From: Duganella sp. SG902
GTDB taxonomy: Bacteria > Pseudomonadota > Gammaproteobacteria > Burkholderiales > Burkholderiaceae_D
Direction of reading: 5' to 3'
DNA length: 64,000 nt
Assembly: GCF_013376005.1 (NCBI RefSeq)
Contig: NZ_JABMJK010000002.1
Span: 62,001-126,000 of the forward strand
Shown here one piece after another: positions 19,320 to 27,640 of the stretch. The notes beneath the pieces were generated by a model that made no database searches, was not told the DNA's origin, and was given only the letters and a program-made list of their open reading frames with translations. A program made the translations under genes and the position numbers. Within the stretch, counting starts at the first letter, position 1, and every line of letters begins with the position of its first letter.

Positions 19320-20306
19320 ATGACGCGGCCCCTGAACATCCTGCTGGTGCGCGTCTCCTCGCTGGGAGACGTGCTGCACAACATGCCCATGGTGGCCGAC
19401 ATCGCCCGCCACTTCCCGAACGCGAACATCGACTGGGTGGTGGAGGAGGGCTTTGTCAGCCTGGTGCGCCTGAACGCGCGCGTGCGCAACGTGATTCCGT
19501 TCGCGCTGCGGCGCTGGCGCAAGAGTCTCGGCAAGGCGGAGACGCGGGCCGAGATCAAGACCTTCTTCCGCACCCTGCGCCAACAGGAGTACGACTACGT
19601 GTTCGACACCCAGGGTCTGCTCAAGACCGGCATCATCATGGGCGCCGCGCGCGTGGTGAAGGGCGGGCGCAAGGTGGGCCTGGCCAACGGCAGCGAGGGT
19701 TCCGGCTACGAGGGCATCTCGCGCATTTTCCATAACCTGAGCATTCCGACCGATCCGCGCACGCACGCGGTGGCGCGCGGCCGCATCGTGGCCGGCGCGG
19801 CGCTCGGCTACGCGGTCGATACGCCGGCCGATTTCGGCCTGCCCGCTGTGCCGGATGATACGCCGCGCCCGGAGTGGATGCCAGAGACGTACGCGGTCTA
19901 CTTCCACGGCACGGCGCGCGACGCCAAGAAGTGGTCGATTGAAAACTGGATCGCCCTGGGGCGCGAGCTGGCGCCGATGCCGATCCTGCTGCCATGGGGC
20001 TCGCCGAAAGAAAAGGCGGAGGCGGAGCGGATCGCCGCCGGCCTGCCGAATGCGCGCGTGCTGCCCAAGCTGTCGATGGCCGATGCCATCATGGTGGCGC
20101 GCCGCGCATCGCTGGTGATCGGCGTGGACACGGGGCTGGTGCACATCGCGGCCGCCTTCGTGCGGCCGACGGTGGAGATCTATGCCGATTCGCCGCGCTG
20201 GAAGACCGAGGGCAACTGGTCGCCGCGCATCATCAACCTGGGCGATCAGGGCACGCCGCCATCGGTGGCGGAGGTGCTGACGGCGGCCCGGAGTCTGCTG
20301 GGCTGA
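19320..20306 (+). CDS. waaC: LPS heptosyltransferase I
   Basis: A 328-residue GT9-family enzyme adding the first L-glycero-D-manno-heptose to Kdo2-lipid A at the cytoplasmic face of the inner membrane. The N-terminal ILLVRVSSLGDVLHNMPMV and the C-terminal GVDTGLVHIAAA are the family signatures; FDTQGLLKTG lies between. Length matches WaaC. It is followed after 2 bases by waaA, the Kdo transferase acting one step earlier. The heptose phosphatase gmhB, needed for the sugar donor, is at 23949-24530 on the other strand. Confidence 0.93.
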   Translation: MTRPLNILLVRVSSLGDVLHNMPMVADIARHFPNANIDWVVEEGFVSLVRLNARVRNVIPFALRRWRKSLGKAETRAEIKTFFRTLRQQEYDYVFDTQGLLKTGIIMGAARVVKGGRKVGLANGSEGSGYEGISRIFHNLSIPTDPRTHAVARGRIVAGAALGYAVDTPADFGLPAVPDDTPRPEWMPETYAVYFHGTARDAKKWSIENWIALGRELAPMPILLPWGSPKEKAEAERIAAGLPNARVLPKLSMADAIMVARRASLVIGVDTGLVHIAAAFVRPTVEIYADSPRWKTEGNWSPRIINLGDQGTPPSVAEVLTAARSLLG

Positions 20307-20308
20307 CC

Positions 20309-21583
20309 ATGCGAGCGCTTTATTCCCTGATGTGGTGGCTGGCCTTGCCGCTGGTGCTCACGCGCCTGTGGCTGCGCGGCCGCCAGGAGCCGGGCTACCG
20401 CCAGCACTGGGCCGAGCGTCTCGGCTTCTACGGCCGCGCCACACCCGCCTCCGGCCCGGTGCTGTGGGTGCACGCGGTGTCGGTGGGCGAAACGCGCGCC
20501 GCCGAGCCGCTGGTCGACGCCTTGCTGGCCGCCTATCCCGACAGCCGTATCGTCCTCACCCACATGACGCCCACCGGCCGCGCCACCGGCAAGGCCTTGT
20601 TTGCCAGGCATGGCGAGCGCCTGCGGCAATCGTACCTGCCTTACGACACGGCCGGCATGGTGGCGCGCTTCATCCGCCACTTCCAGCCGCGTGTGTGCAT
20701 CCTGATGGAGACCGAGGTCTGGCCCAACCTGATCGCGGTCTGCGGCGCCCACAAGGTGCCGGTGGTGCTGGCCAACGCCCGCCTGTCGGAGCGCTCGCTG
20801 CGCAAGGCGACGCGCTTTGGCGCCTTGCTGACCGACGCCGCGCGCGGCATCTCGCTGGTGGCGGCCCAGACCGAGGCCGACGCCCAGCGCGTCCGCTCGC
20901 TGGGCGTGCGGCGTGTGGAAGTCACGGGCAGCATCAAATTCGACGTGGTGGTGCCGGAAGCCGCGCTGGCCATCGGCGCCGCGCTGCGCGCCGCCATCGG
21001 CCCCCGTCCGGTGCTGCTGTGCGCCTCGACGCGTGAAGGCGAGGAGGATCTCATCCTGCCGGCCTTCACGGCCGCCCGCGCCACGCTGCCGGCCGACATC
21101 CTGCTGCTGATCGTCCCGCGTCACCCGCAGCGTTTCGATGAGGTGGAAAAGATGATCGTCGCCCAAGGCCTCGTGGTCGAGCGCCGCAGCAAACTGGCGC
21201 TGGACGGCGGCAAGCTGCAAGCCGACGTGCTGCTGGGTGACTCCATGGGGGAAATGTTCGCCTACTACGCCGCCTGCGACGTCGCCTTCGTCGGCGGCAG
21301 CCTGATGCCGCTGGGCGGCCAGAACCTGATTGAACCGGCAGCGTTGGGCAAGCCGGTCCTGATCGGCCAGCACACCTTCAATTTCGAACTGGTCACGGAA
21401 GACGCGCTGGCCGCCGGCGGCGCTCAGCGCGTTGCCGACGCCGACGCGTTGATGGCGGCCGCGGCCCGCTTGCTGAGCGACGCGGCCGCCCGCGAAACCA
21501 TGGGCTTGAACGCCCAGTCGTTCGCCAACCAGCACCGCGGCGCCACGCGCCGCACGCTGGCCCTGCTGCGAGACCTGATCTAA
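20309..21583 (+). CDS. waaA: 3-deoxy-D-manno-octulosonic acid (Kdo) transferase
   Basis: A 424-residue GT30 enzyme that attaches Kdo to lipid IVA. The N-terminal hydrophobic anchor (LYSLMWWLALPLVLTRLW) is followed by the acceptor-side motif HAVSVGETRAAEPLV, LMETEVWPNL and the donor-domain GGSLMPLGGQNLIEPAALGKPV. The frame extends upstream but MRALYSLMWW at 20309 is the proper start, just after the waaC stop. Whether it adds one or two Kdo residues cannot be told. It ends this plus-strand envelope block. Confidence 0.95.
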   Translation: MRALYSLMWWLALPLVLTRLWLRGRQEPGYRQHWAERLGFYGRATPASGPVLWVHAVSVGETRAAEPLVDALLAAYPDSRIVLTHMTPTGRATGKALFARHGERLRQSYLPYDTAGMVARFIRHFQPRVCILMETEVWPNLIAVCGAHKVPVVLANARLSERSLRKATRFGALLTDAARGISLVAAQTEADAQRVRSLGVRRVEVTGSIKFDVVVPEAALAIGAALRAAIGPRPVLLCASTREGEEDLILPAFTAARATLPADILLLIVPRHPQRFDEVEKMIVAQGLVVERRSKLALDGGKLQADVLLGDSMGEMFAYYAACDVAFVGGSLMPLGGQNLIEPAALGKPVLIGQHTFNFELVTEDALAAGGAQRVADADALMAAAARLLSDAAARETMGLNAQSFANQHRGATRRTLALLRDLI

Positions 21584-21590
21584 GAAGGCG

Positions 21591-21758
21591 TCAGCCGCCG
21601 CCGATGCCTTCCGTCACCACGCCGGTACCGCCGCAGTTGGGGCACGGGGCGCCGTCACCGTCGTCCTCATCAAGCAGGCGCCCTGTACCTTGGCAGACAG
21701 GGCAGACATCTTCGCCAGTGCCCGGCGTGCCGGGCTCAGCTTCATCACCAGGATTCAT
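21591..21758 (-). CDS. Small cysteine-pair (DnaJ zinc-finger-like) protein, 55 aa
   Basis: A 55-residue protein with two CxxCxGxG-type knuckles (CPVCQGTGRL and CPNCGGTGVV) separated by an acidic stretch (LDEDDGDGAP), resembling half of a DnaJ zinc-binding domain. A good ribosome site (GAGG, five bases before the ATG) marks the start. Similar tiny proteins are, from memory, common in Burkholderiales and often mislabelled as DnaJ; the function is unknown. It faces waaA convergently with 7 bp between stops. Zinc binding is inferred from the four cysteines. Confidence 0.7.
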   Translation of the reverse strand: MNPGDEAEPGTPGTGEDVCPVCQGTGRLLDEDDGDGAPCPNCGGTGVVTEGIGGG

Positions 21759-21874
21759 GGCAACCTCGCAGTACAGGAATGTGCAGCCATTCTGACACGA
21801 GCGGGGCACCAACCCGCGCGCGTTACGGCGCGGAATGAATCCCTTGCGCTTGATGTAGATCGCCCCTTGTACCC

Positions 21875-22042
21875 ATGGAGCGACTGCGCGAAGCAAAACA
21901 AGCAGCAGAGTATGACGCTTGGGTTCGCCAGCAAATACAAGAAGCACTGGACGAACCTCGCCCCGGCATCCCCCACTCCGCGGTAAAGAAAAAGTTCGCA
22001 GCACGGCGGGCGGCACTTTTGAAGAAGCTGGCCAAGGCATGA
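21875..22042 (+). pseudogene. Remnant of a RelB/ParD-like antitoxin (C-terminal half)
   Basis: Fifty-five codons from an ATG at 21875, with an in-frame stop 24 bases upstream. The peptide carries YDAWVRQQIQEALDEPRPGIPHSAV, here noted by its key part EALDEPRPGIPH, which resembles the toxin-binding tail of type II antitoxins. The DNA-binding N-terminal ~40 residues expected for a full antitoxin are absent. It is followed 4 bases later by the start of a ParE-like toxin that is itself broken, so the pair looks like a decayed module. Confidence 0.55.
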
Positions 22043-22045
22043 GCC

Positions 22046-22120
22046 ATGAATGCCCGCTGGACGCGCCGTGCAGAGCGTGACCGGGCGCAGATATTTGACT
22101 ATATCGACACCTCATCCACA
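22046..22120 (+). pseudogene. Remnant of a ParE/RelE-like toxin (N-terminal fragment)
   Basis: The reading frame starts MNARWTRRAERDRAQIFDYID, the characteristic first helix of ParE-type toxins, and then loses all resemblance after about 23 residues. The frame runs on into sequence antisense to the YgjP gene. The 110 bases after the break (22121-22234) hold no feature I recognise. The antitoxin-then-toxin order with a 3-base gap matches a type II TA operon. Toxin activity is not expected. Confidence 0.5.
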
Positions 22121-22234
22121 CACGACGTAACTTCCCTTGAGATTTTCTGTGGCCGCGAGTCTTATCATCTAAGCCAGAGTGTTTGTTTTCTCCAACGATC
22201 GTCGTCAACAATTCCTGTGCAGCTCTCCTCAGAT

Positions 22235-23242
22235 TTATGGGAACAGCACAGGGAGTTCCTGAGAGCGCTTGCGGAGGAGGTTTTTGGCTTCTTCGTATTC
22301 GGGGTAGATCAGGCCGACCGTGTCCCAGAATTGCTGGCTGTGGTTCATTTCCAGGATGTGCGACAGCTCGTGCGCCACCACGTAGTCGATCAGCGGCAGC
22401 GAGAAGTAGATCAGTTTCCAGTTCAGGCGGATCTTGCGGTCCACCGTGCACGAGCCCCAGCGGGTGCCGGCCGACGACAGGCCGAACGAGTGATAGCGCA
22501 CGCCCAGCCGTCCGGCATATAAATCCAGCCGTTCCTCGAACAGGGTTTTGGCCTGCTGCTGATACCACGTCTGCACGCGGTTTTTCAGCAGTTCCTCGCT
22601 GGCGCCCGGCACCAGCGTCACCCACAGCTCGCGCGTGTTCGGGTTGTAGATGCTGCGATTACGTCCGCCGACCAGCAGCCGCAGGGTGATGTCGGCGCCC
22701 AGATACGGCAGCTGCGCGCCGTCCACCCATTCCACCGGCGGCTTCTCCAGCCGCGCCGCGCGGCGTTCGCGCCGCTCCTTCAGCTTGCTCAGTATCCAGT
22801 GCTGCTTGGTGCGGATCGCTTCGTCGATTTCGGCGATGCTGACGCGCTTCGGCGCCGTCACGCGCAGGCCATCGTCGTCGATCATGAAGCCGATCGAACG
22901 CCGCGTCGAGCGGCGCAGTTCATATTCCAGGATGAATTCACCGACCATCAATTGCCGGCGCGGCGGCTGGTCGCTTGGCGGTGTGACGAGAGGACGTGTC
23001 TTGACTGGGACTGCCGTTTCCGGCGGCGTGACGTAGGGGGAAACGGGTGGTGGGTTTTTCGCGCTGGCCGGCGTGGGTGGAACGGACCATACCGGCGTGG
23101 TGTACACCGGCTTGGGCCCCTCCCGTGCGAACAGGTCCGGCTGATTCGGATCTGGCGACGCCGGTTTCACGGCGGTCGCCAGGTCGTCTAGCCAGCGTTG
23201 TAAGCGTGGGGCGAAATGACGCGCATTTCTGATTCGATCCAA
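22235..23242 (-). CDS. YgjP/SprT-like metal-dependent hydrolase (DUF45)
   Basis: A protein of up to 335 residues. The C-terminal ~230 residues are a DUF45 (YgjP) zinc metallohydrolase domain with the HExxH-type motif VVAHELSHILEMNHSQQFW and the RWGSC block. The N-terminal ~95 residues are a Pro-rich linker with no known domain. The substrate is unknown. The start is uncertain: a TTG at 23242 has AGGTGG four bases upstream and gives a 55-bp overlap with the acyltransferase gene; a GTG at 23170 would avoid the overlap. It is the last gene of the minus-strand glyQS/gmhB block. Confidence 0.82.
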   Translation of the reverse strand: MDRIRNARHFAPRLQRWLDDLATAVKPASPDPNQPDLFAREGPKPVYTTPVWSVPPTPASAKNPPPVSPYVTPPETAVPVKTRPLVTPPSDQPPRRQLMVGEFILEYELRRSTRRSIGFMIDDDGLRVTAPKRVSIAEIDEAIRTKQHWILSKLKERRERRAARLEKPPVEWVDGAQLPYLGADITLRLLVGGRNRSIYNPNTRELWVTLVPGASEELLKNRVQTWYQQQAKTLFEERLDLYAGRLGVRYHSFGLSSAGTRWGSCTVDRKIRLNWKLIYFSLPLIDYVVAHELSHILEMNHSQQFWDTVGLIYPEYEEAKNLLRKRSQELPVLFP

Positions 23243-23928
23243 TTTTCCACCTGTTGCATCATGCCGTCCGGCGTCTGGCCTTCGGGCGAAATCGGCTTAC
23301 CTATCGATACTGTAACAAGACCGGGGCGTTTGATGAAAGAGTTTTTTGGCCAGCATTCGCCGGAATTGTGCGCGATCGGCACCACCACCGACCCGGTCTC
23401 GATCGCCAGGCGCGTGCCGCCGCTTTTGTACTTGCCCGCTTTGCCGACCGGGATGCGCGTCCCTTCCGGGAACATGATAATCCAAAGGCCCTGGGCCAGC
23501 CGGCGCTTGCCGTGGCGGACCACTTCCTGGAAGGCGTTCTTGCCCTGTTTGCGGTCGATCGGAATCATGCGCAGCAGCGCCATCGCCCAGCCGAAGAAGG
23601 GAATGTACAGGATCTCCCGCTTAAACACGAATACCAATGGACGCGGCATGTTCGGCAGCAGGAAGATGGTTTCCCACGCCGACTGGTGCTTGGACAGCAG
23701 GATGGCCTGCGCATCCGGCAGGTTTTCGCGGCCGCGTACTTCATAGCGGATTCCGCAGATCACCTTCAGGCACCAGATGATGAAGACGTTCCAGCGTGAG
23801 GTGATGAAGAAACGCTGGCGGTAAGGCAGCGGCGACGCCGCGAAGCAGACGAGGGACCACAAGACGGTCGACACCACCATCACGATGGTGAAGATCAGGG
23901 AACGCAGGAACAAAATGGGATGACCCAA
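23188..23928 (-). CDS. Lysophospholipid acyltransferase family protein (PlsC superfamily)
   Basis: A 246-residue membrane acyltransferase with an N-terminal transmembrane segment (TIVMVVSTVLWSLVCFAA). The catalytic box is KHQSAWETI, a HX4E variant of the usual HX4D, and the phosphate-binding motif is MFPEGTR. I placed the start at TTG 23928, which has GGAG six bases upstream; a TTG four codons earlier lacks a ribosome site. It lies 20 bases after gmhB. Many Burkholderiales carry this gene beside gmhB and glyS. The precise lysolipid substrate is unknown. Confidence 0.88.
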   Translation of the reverse strand: MGHPILFLRSLIFTIVMVVSTVLWSLVCFAASPLPYRQRFFITSRWNVFIIWCLKVICGIRYEVRGRENLPDAQAILLSKHQSAWETIFLLPNMPRPLVFVFKREILYIPFFGWAMALLRMIPIDRKQGKNAFQEVVRHGKRRLAQGLWIIMFPEGTRIPVGKAGKYKSGGTRLAIETGSVVVPIAHNSGECWPKNSFIKRPGLVTVSIGKPISPEGQTPDGMMQQVENWIESEMRVISPHAYNAG

Positions 23929-23948
23929 TGCAGACTCCAAAAAACTGT

Positions 23949-24530
23949 TTAGCTGACGATGTGCAGCGCCGGCGGGGTGCTGGTTTTCAGCAGGTGGGTG
24001 ACCATCGCCGCCAGATCCGGGAACACCATGGTGCCCGGCGGCAGGCCGCCGGTGGCCTGGGTCTTTTCCCCTTTGCCGGTCAGGACCAGGTACGGCACGC
24101 AGCCGCTCACATAGCCCGCCTGCAGGTCGCGCAGCGAATCGCCGACCACCGGCACGCCTTTCAGGCTGATTTTATAGCGCTGCGAGATTTCTGTGAACAT
24201 GCCCGGCTTGGGCTTGCGGCAGTCGCAGTTGTCGGCCGCCGCGTGCGGGCAGAAAAACACCGCGTCGATGTCCGCGCCCACTTGCTGCGCCAGGTTGTGC
24301 ATCTTCTGGTGGATGGCGTTGAGGATGGTCATGTCGAACAACTCGCGGGCGATGCCCGACTGGTTCGACGCCACCACCACCCGGTAGCCGGCCTGGTTCA
24401 GACGGGCGATGGCCTCCATCGAGCCGGGGATGGGGATCCACTCCGCCGGCGATTTGATGAAGTCCGGCGAGTCGTGGTTGATCACGCCGTCCCGATCCAG
24501 GATGACCAGCTTCATGGACGGCGCGCCCAT
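23949..24530 (-). CDS. gmhB: D-glycero-beta-D-manno-heptose 1,7-bisphosphate 7-phosphatase
   Basis: A 193-residue HAD-superfamily phosphatase in the ADP-heptose pathway for LPS core. HAD motif I is VILDRDGVIN, motif II SNQSG, and motif IV GDSLRDLQAG. The zinc-binding loop CPHAAADNCDCRKPKPG, with its spaced Cys/His residues, distinguishes GmhB from other HAD proteins. The ATG at 24530 directly abuts the glyS stop; an internal ATG at 24515 (MKLVILDRDG) is an equally plausible start. Its product feeds WaaC encoded at 19.3 kb. Confidence 0.93.
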   Translation of the reverse strand: MGAPSMKLVILDRDGVINHDSPDFIKSPAEWIPIPGSMEAIARLNQAGYRVVVASNQSGIARELFDMTILNAIHQKMHNLAQQVGADIDAVFFCPHAAADNCDCRKPKPGMFTEISQRYKISLKGVPVVGDSLRDLQAGYVSGCVPYLVLTGKGEKTQATGGLPPGTMVFPDLAAMVTHLLKTSTPPALHIVS

Positions 24531-26639
24531 TTATACCGCCAGCTTGGAGATGTCGGCCACGCGGTTCATCATCCCGTGCAGGGACGACAGCAGCGCCAGA
24601 CGGTTGTTGCGCAGGGCGACATCTTCGGCCATGACCATGACGTCGTTGAAGAAGGCGTCGACCTCGTTCTTCAGCTGGGCCAGCGTTTTTAGCGTGCCGG
24701 CGAAGTCGCCCTGGTTGAAGGCGGCGTCGATTTCCGGCAGCACGCGCACCACGGCGGCGTTCAGGTTCACCTCCGCCGCGTCCTTCAGCAGCGCCACGTT
24801 GACGCCATGTTCGCCAACGGCGGCCAGGGCTTCCTCGTTCTTCTTCAGGATGTTGGTGATGCGCTTGTTGGCGGCGGCCAGCGAGGCCGATTCCGGCAGC
24901 GCGGCGAAGGCTTGCACGGCTTCCAGGCGCTGCACGATGTCGTCCAGGCGGTCCGGGTTCTGCGCCACCACGGCTTCGATCTCGTTGACCGAGAAGCCGC
25001 GCTCGCGCAGGATGCCGCGCAGGCGGTCGAACATGAAGGCGGCGACGTCGGCGCTCGGGTCCTTGAAGCCGGCGACGTTGGTGAACTGTTTGGCCGCATC
25101 GGCCAGCAGGCCGGAGATCGACAGCGACAGGCGCTTCTCGATCAGCATGCGCAGCACGCCCAGCGCGTGGCGGCGCAGCGCGAACGGGTCTTTGTCGCCG
25201 GTCGGCTGCAGGCCGATGGCCCAGATGCCGACCAGCGTTTCCAGCTTGTCGGCCAGCGCCACGGCGGTGCCGGTGACGGTCGATGGCAGGGCGTCGCCGG
25301 CGAAACGCGGCTGGTAGTGCTCCGAGGCCGCCAGCGCGACGTCTTCCTTCTCGCCGTCGTTGCGGGCGTAATAGGTGCCCATGATGCCTTGCAGCTCAGG
25401 GAACTCGCCCACCATGTCGGTCAGCAGGTCGGCCTTCGACAGGCGCGCGGCGCGCTCGGTCAGCGCAACGTCGGCGCCCAGCTTGGCGGCGATGGCGCCG
25501 GCCAGCGCGGTCACACGCTCGCTGCGTTCGGCCTGGGTGCCCAGCTTGTTGTGGTACACGACGTTCTTCAACAGCGGCAGACGCGATTCCAGGGTTTTCT
25601 TCTTGTCTTGCTCGAAGAAGAACTTGGCGTCGGACAGGCGCGGACGCACCACGCGCTCGTTGCCGTCGATGATGGCGGCCGGCGTGTCGGTGGCGATGTT
25701 GGAGACGATCAGGAAGCGCGAGCGCAGCTTGCCGTTGGTGTCGGTCAGCGCGAAGTATTTCTGGTTGGTCTGCATGGTGAGGATCAGGCATTCCTGCGGC
25801 ACGGCCAGGAATTCCTCCTCGAACTTGCATTCGTAGACCACCGGCCATTCGACCAGCGCGGCCACTTCGTCCAGCAGGGCTTCCGGCATCAGCACCTTGT
25901 CGGCGCCGGCCTTGGCCAGCAGCTCGGCGCGGATCTGTTCCTTGCGCTCTTCCACCGAGGCCAGCACCTTGCCTTGCTCTTTCAGCGTGGCGGCGTAGGC
26001 GTCGGCGTCGGCGATGGTGACGGCGCGCTTGCCCGGCGCGGTCAGGAAGCGGTGGCCCTCGGTGACGTTGGTGCCGGTCAGGCCGAGCAGGGTCAGCGGC
26101 AGCACGGCGTCGCCATGCAGGGCGACTAGCGCGTGGGCCGGGCGCACGAATTGCACGGTGGCGCCATCCGGACGCTGGTAGCTCATCACTTTAGGAATCG
26201 GCAGCTTGGCGACCGAGTCTTCCAGCGCGGCTTGCAGGCCGGCTTGCAGCGCGCTGCCGGCTGCCGTGTAGGTGTAGAAGAAGCTTTCGGCCTTGCCGTC
26301 CTGCGCGCGTTCCAGATCGGCCACGGTCAGGTTGGGGAAGCCCAGTGCGGCCAGCTTTTTAGCCAGCGGCGGCGTGCCGTTGCCGTTGGCGTCCAGCGCC
26401 ACGGAAACCGGCAGCACTTTTTCGCGGATCGATTTGTCCGGCGAGGTGGCGCGCACCTTGGTGATGGACACGGCCAGGCGGCGCGGCGTGGCGTAGGCGG
26501 TGGCGACGCTGTCGGCTTCCAGGAAGTCGCGCGATTTCAGGCCGTTGACGATGCCGTCCGCGAAAGCCTTGCCCAGTTTGGCGAGCGCCTTCGGCGGCAG
26601 TTCTTCGGTCAGCAGTTCGATGAGCAGAGTTTGAGTCAT
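24531..26639 (-). CDS. glyS: Glycyl-tRNA synthetase beta subunit
   Basis: A 702-residue subunit of the bacterial alpha2beta2 glycyl-tRNA synthetase that recognises tRNA-Gly. The N-terminus [15 protein letters not shown], the central [18 protein letters not shown] and QTNQKYFAL, and the C-terminal anticodon-binding helices ([19 protein letters not shown]) are all recognisable. Length is close to E. coli GlyS (689). It is 14 bases downstream of glyQ and abuts gmhB, indicating one transcript. Confidence 0.97.
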   Translation of the reverse strand: MTQTLLIELLTEELPPKALAKLGKAFADGIVNGLKSRDFLEADSVATAYATPRRLAVSITKVRATSPDKSIREKVLPVSVALDANGNGTPPLAKKLAALGFPNLTVADLERAQDGKAESFFYTYTAAGSALQAGLQAALEDSVAKLPIPKVMSYQRPDGATVQFVRPAHALVALHGDAVLPLTLLGLTGTNVTEGHRFLTAPGKRAVTIADADAYAATLKEQGKVLASVEERKEQIRAELLAKAGADKVLMPEALLDEVAALVEWPVVYECKFEEEFLAVPQECLILTMQTNQKYFALTDTNGKLRSRFLIVSNIATDTPAAIIDGNERVVRPRLSDAKFFFEQDKKKTLESRLPLLKNVVYHNKLGTQAERSERVTALAGAIAAKLGADVALTERAARLSKADLLTDMVGEFPELQGIMGTYYARNDGEKEDVALAASEHYQPRFAGDALPSTVTGTAVALADKLETLVGIWAIGLQPTGDKDPFALRRHALGVLRMLIEKRLSLSISGLLADAAKQFTNVAGFKDPSADVAAFMFDRLRGILRERGFSVNEIEAVVAQNPDRLDDIVQRLEAVQAFAALPESASLAAANKRITNILKKNEEALAAVGEHGVNVALLKDAAEVNLNAAVVRVLPEIDAAFNQGDFAGTLKTLAQLKNEVDAFFNDVMVMAEDVALRNNRLALLSSLHGMMNRVADISKLAV

Positions 26640-26653
26640 ATCGTTTATATCGT

Positions 26654-27559
26654 TTATTCAGCTGCGGCGGGGGCCATCGGGAAACCGAGGCGCTCACGCG
26701 AGTCGTAGTAGGCTTGGGCGACAAGGCGCGACAGCGCGCGCACACGGCCGATGTAGGCGGCGCGCTCGGTCACGGAGATGGCGCCGCGCGCGTCCAGCAG
26801 GTTGAAGCTGTGCGAGGCCTTCATGATCTGCTCATAGGCCGGCAGCGTCAGCTGCGCTTCGATCAGGCGCTTGGCTTCCGATTCGTGGTTGTTAAACTGC
26901 GAGAACAGCAGCTCGGTGTTCGAATGCTCGAAGTTGTAGGCCGATTGCTCGACTTCGTTCTGGTGGAATACGTCGCCGTATTTCAGGACTTTAGTCTCTC
27001 CGTTTTCTTCCCAGGTGGTCCACACCAGGTCGTACATGTTTTCCACACCCTGCAGGTACATGGCCAGACGCTCGACGCCGTAGGTGATCTCGCCCAGCAC
27101 CGGCTTGCAATCGAGGCCGCCGACTTGCTGGAAGTAGGTGAACTGCGTCACTTCCATGCCGTTCAGCCAGACTTCCCAACCGAGGCCCCAGGCGCCCAGC
27201 GTCGGCGATTCCCAGTCGTCTTCCACGAAGCGGACGTCGTTTTGCTTCAGGTCCAGGCCCAGCGCCTCCAGCGAACCCAGATACAGGTCGAGGATGTTTT
27301 CCGGCGCCGGCTTCATCACCACCTGGTACTGGTAGTAGTGCTGGCCGCGGTTCGGGTTCTCGCCGTAACGGCCGTCTTTCGGGCGGCGCGACGGCTGGAC
27401 GTAGGCGGCGCGCCAAGGCTCAGGGCCGATCGCGCGCAGGAATGTGCCGGTGTGGAAGGTGCCGGCGCCCACTTCCATGTCGTATGGCTGGAGCAGGGCG
27501 CAGCCTTGCTTGTCCCAGTAGGTTTGCAAGGTCAGGATAATTTGTTGAAATGTCAGCAT
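26654..27559 (-). CDS. glyQ: Glycyl-tRNA synthetase alpha subunit
   Basis: A 301-residue catalytic subunit carrying the class II aminoacylation core that charges tRNA-Gly. It opens with [20 protein letters not shown], followed by [21 protein letters not shown], and contains the typical [20 protein letters not shown] block. Length matches E. coli GlyQ (303). It precedes glyS in the usual order. The gap to lnt (27560-27640) contains a GC-rich hairpin. Confidence 0.97.
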   Translation of the reverse strand: MLTFQQIILTLQTYWDKQGCALLQPYDMEVGAGTFHTGTFLRAIGPEPWRAAYVQPSRRPKDGRYGENPNRGQHYYQYQVVMKPAPENILDLYLGSLEALGLDLKQNDVRFVEDDWESPTLGAWGLGWEVWLNGMEVTQFTYFQQVGGLDCKPVLGEITYGVERLAMYLQGVENMYDLVWTTWEENGETKVLKYGDVFHQNEVEQSAYNFEHSNTELLFSQFNNHESEAKRLIEAQLTLPAYEQIMKASHSFNLLDARGAISVTERAAYIGRVRALSRLVAQAYYDSRERLGFPMAPAAAE

Positions 27560-27575
27560 CTTTTGTCAGTCGGTG

Positions 27576-27605
27576 GCGCGCCCGGGCAAGGGCCGGCGGG
27601 CGCGC
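27576..27605 (-). terminator. GC-rich hairpin between lnt and glyQ
   Basis: Nine-base arms GCGCGCCCG (27576-27584) and CGGGCGCGC (27597-27605) pair exactly around a 12-base loop. There is no T-run after it on the minus strand, so it may be only a partial or factor-dependent stop between lnt and glyQ. Confidence 0.35.
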
Positions 27606-27640
27606 GGTTGCAGTTTCGCTAAAGCGATGATTTTAGCGGG

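Noticed and set aside
21591..22625. A 344-codon minus-strand frame covering the TA relic
   Set aside because: Only its last 55 codons look like a protein, with their own ribosome site; the rest is antisense to the relic and the frame-shifted ygjP gene.
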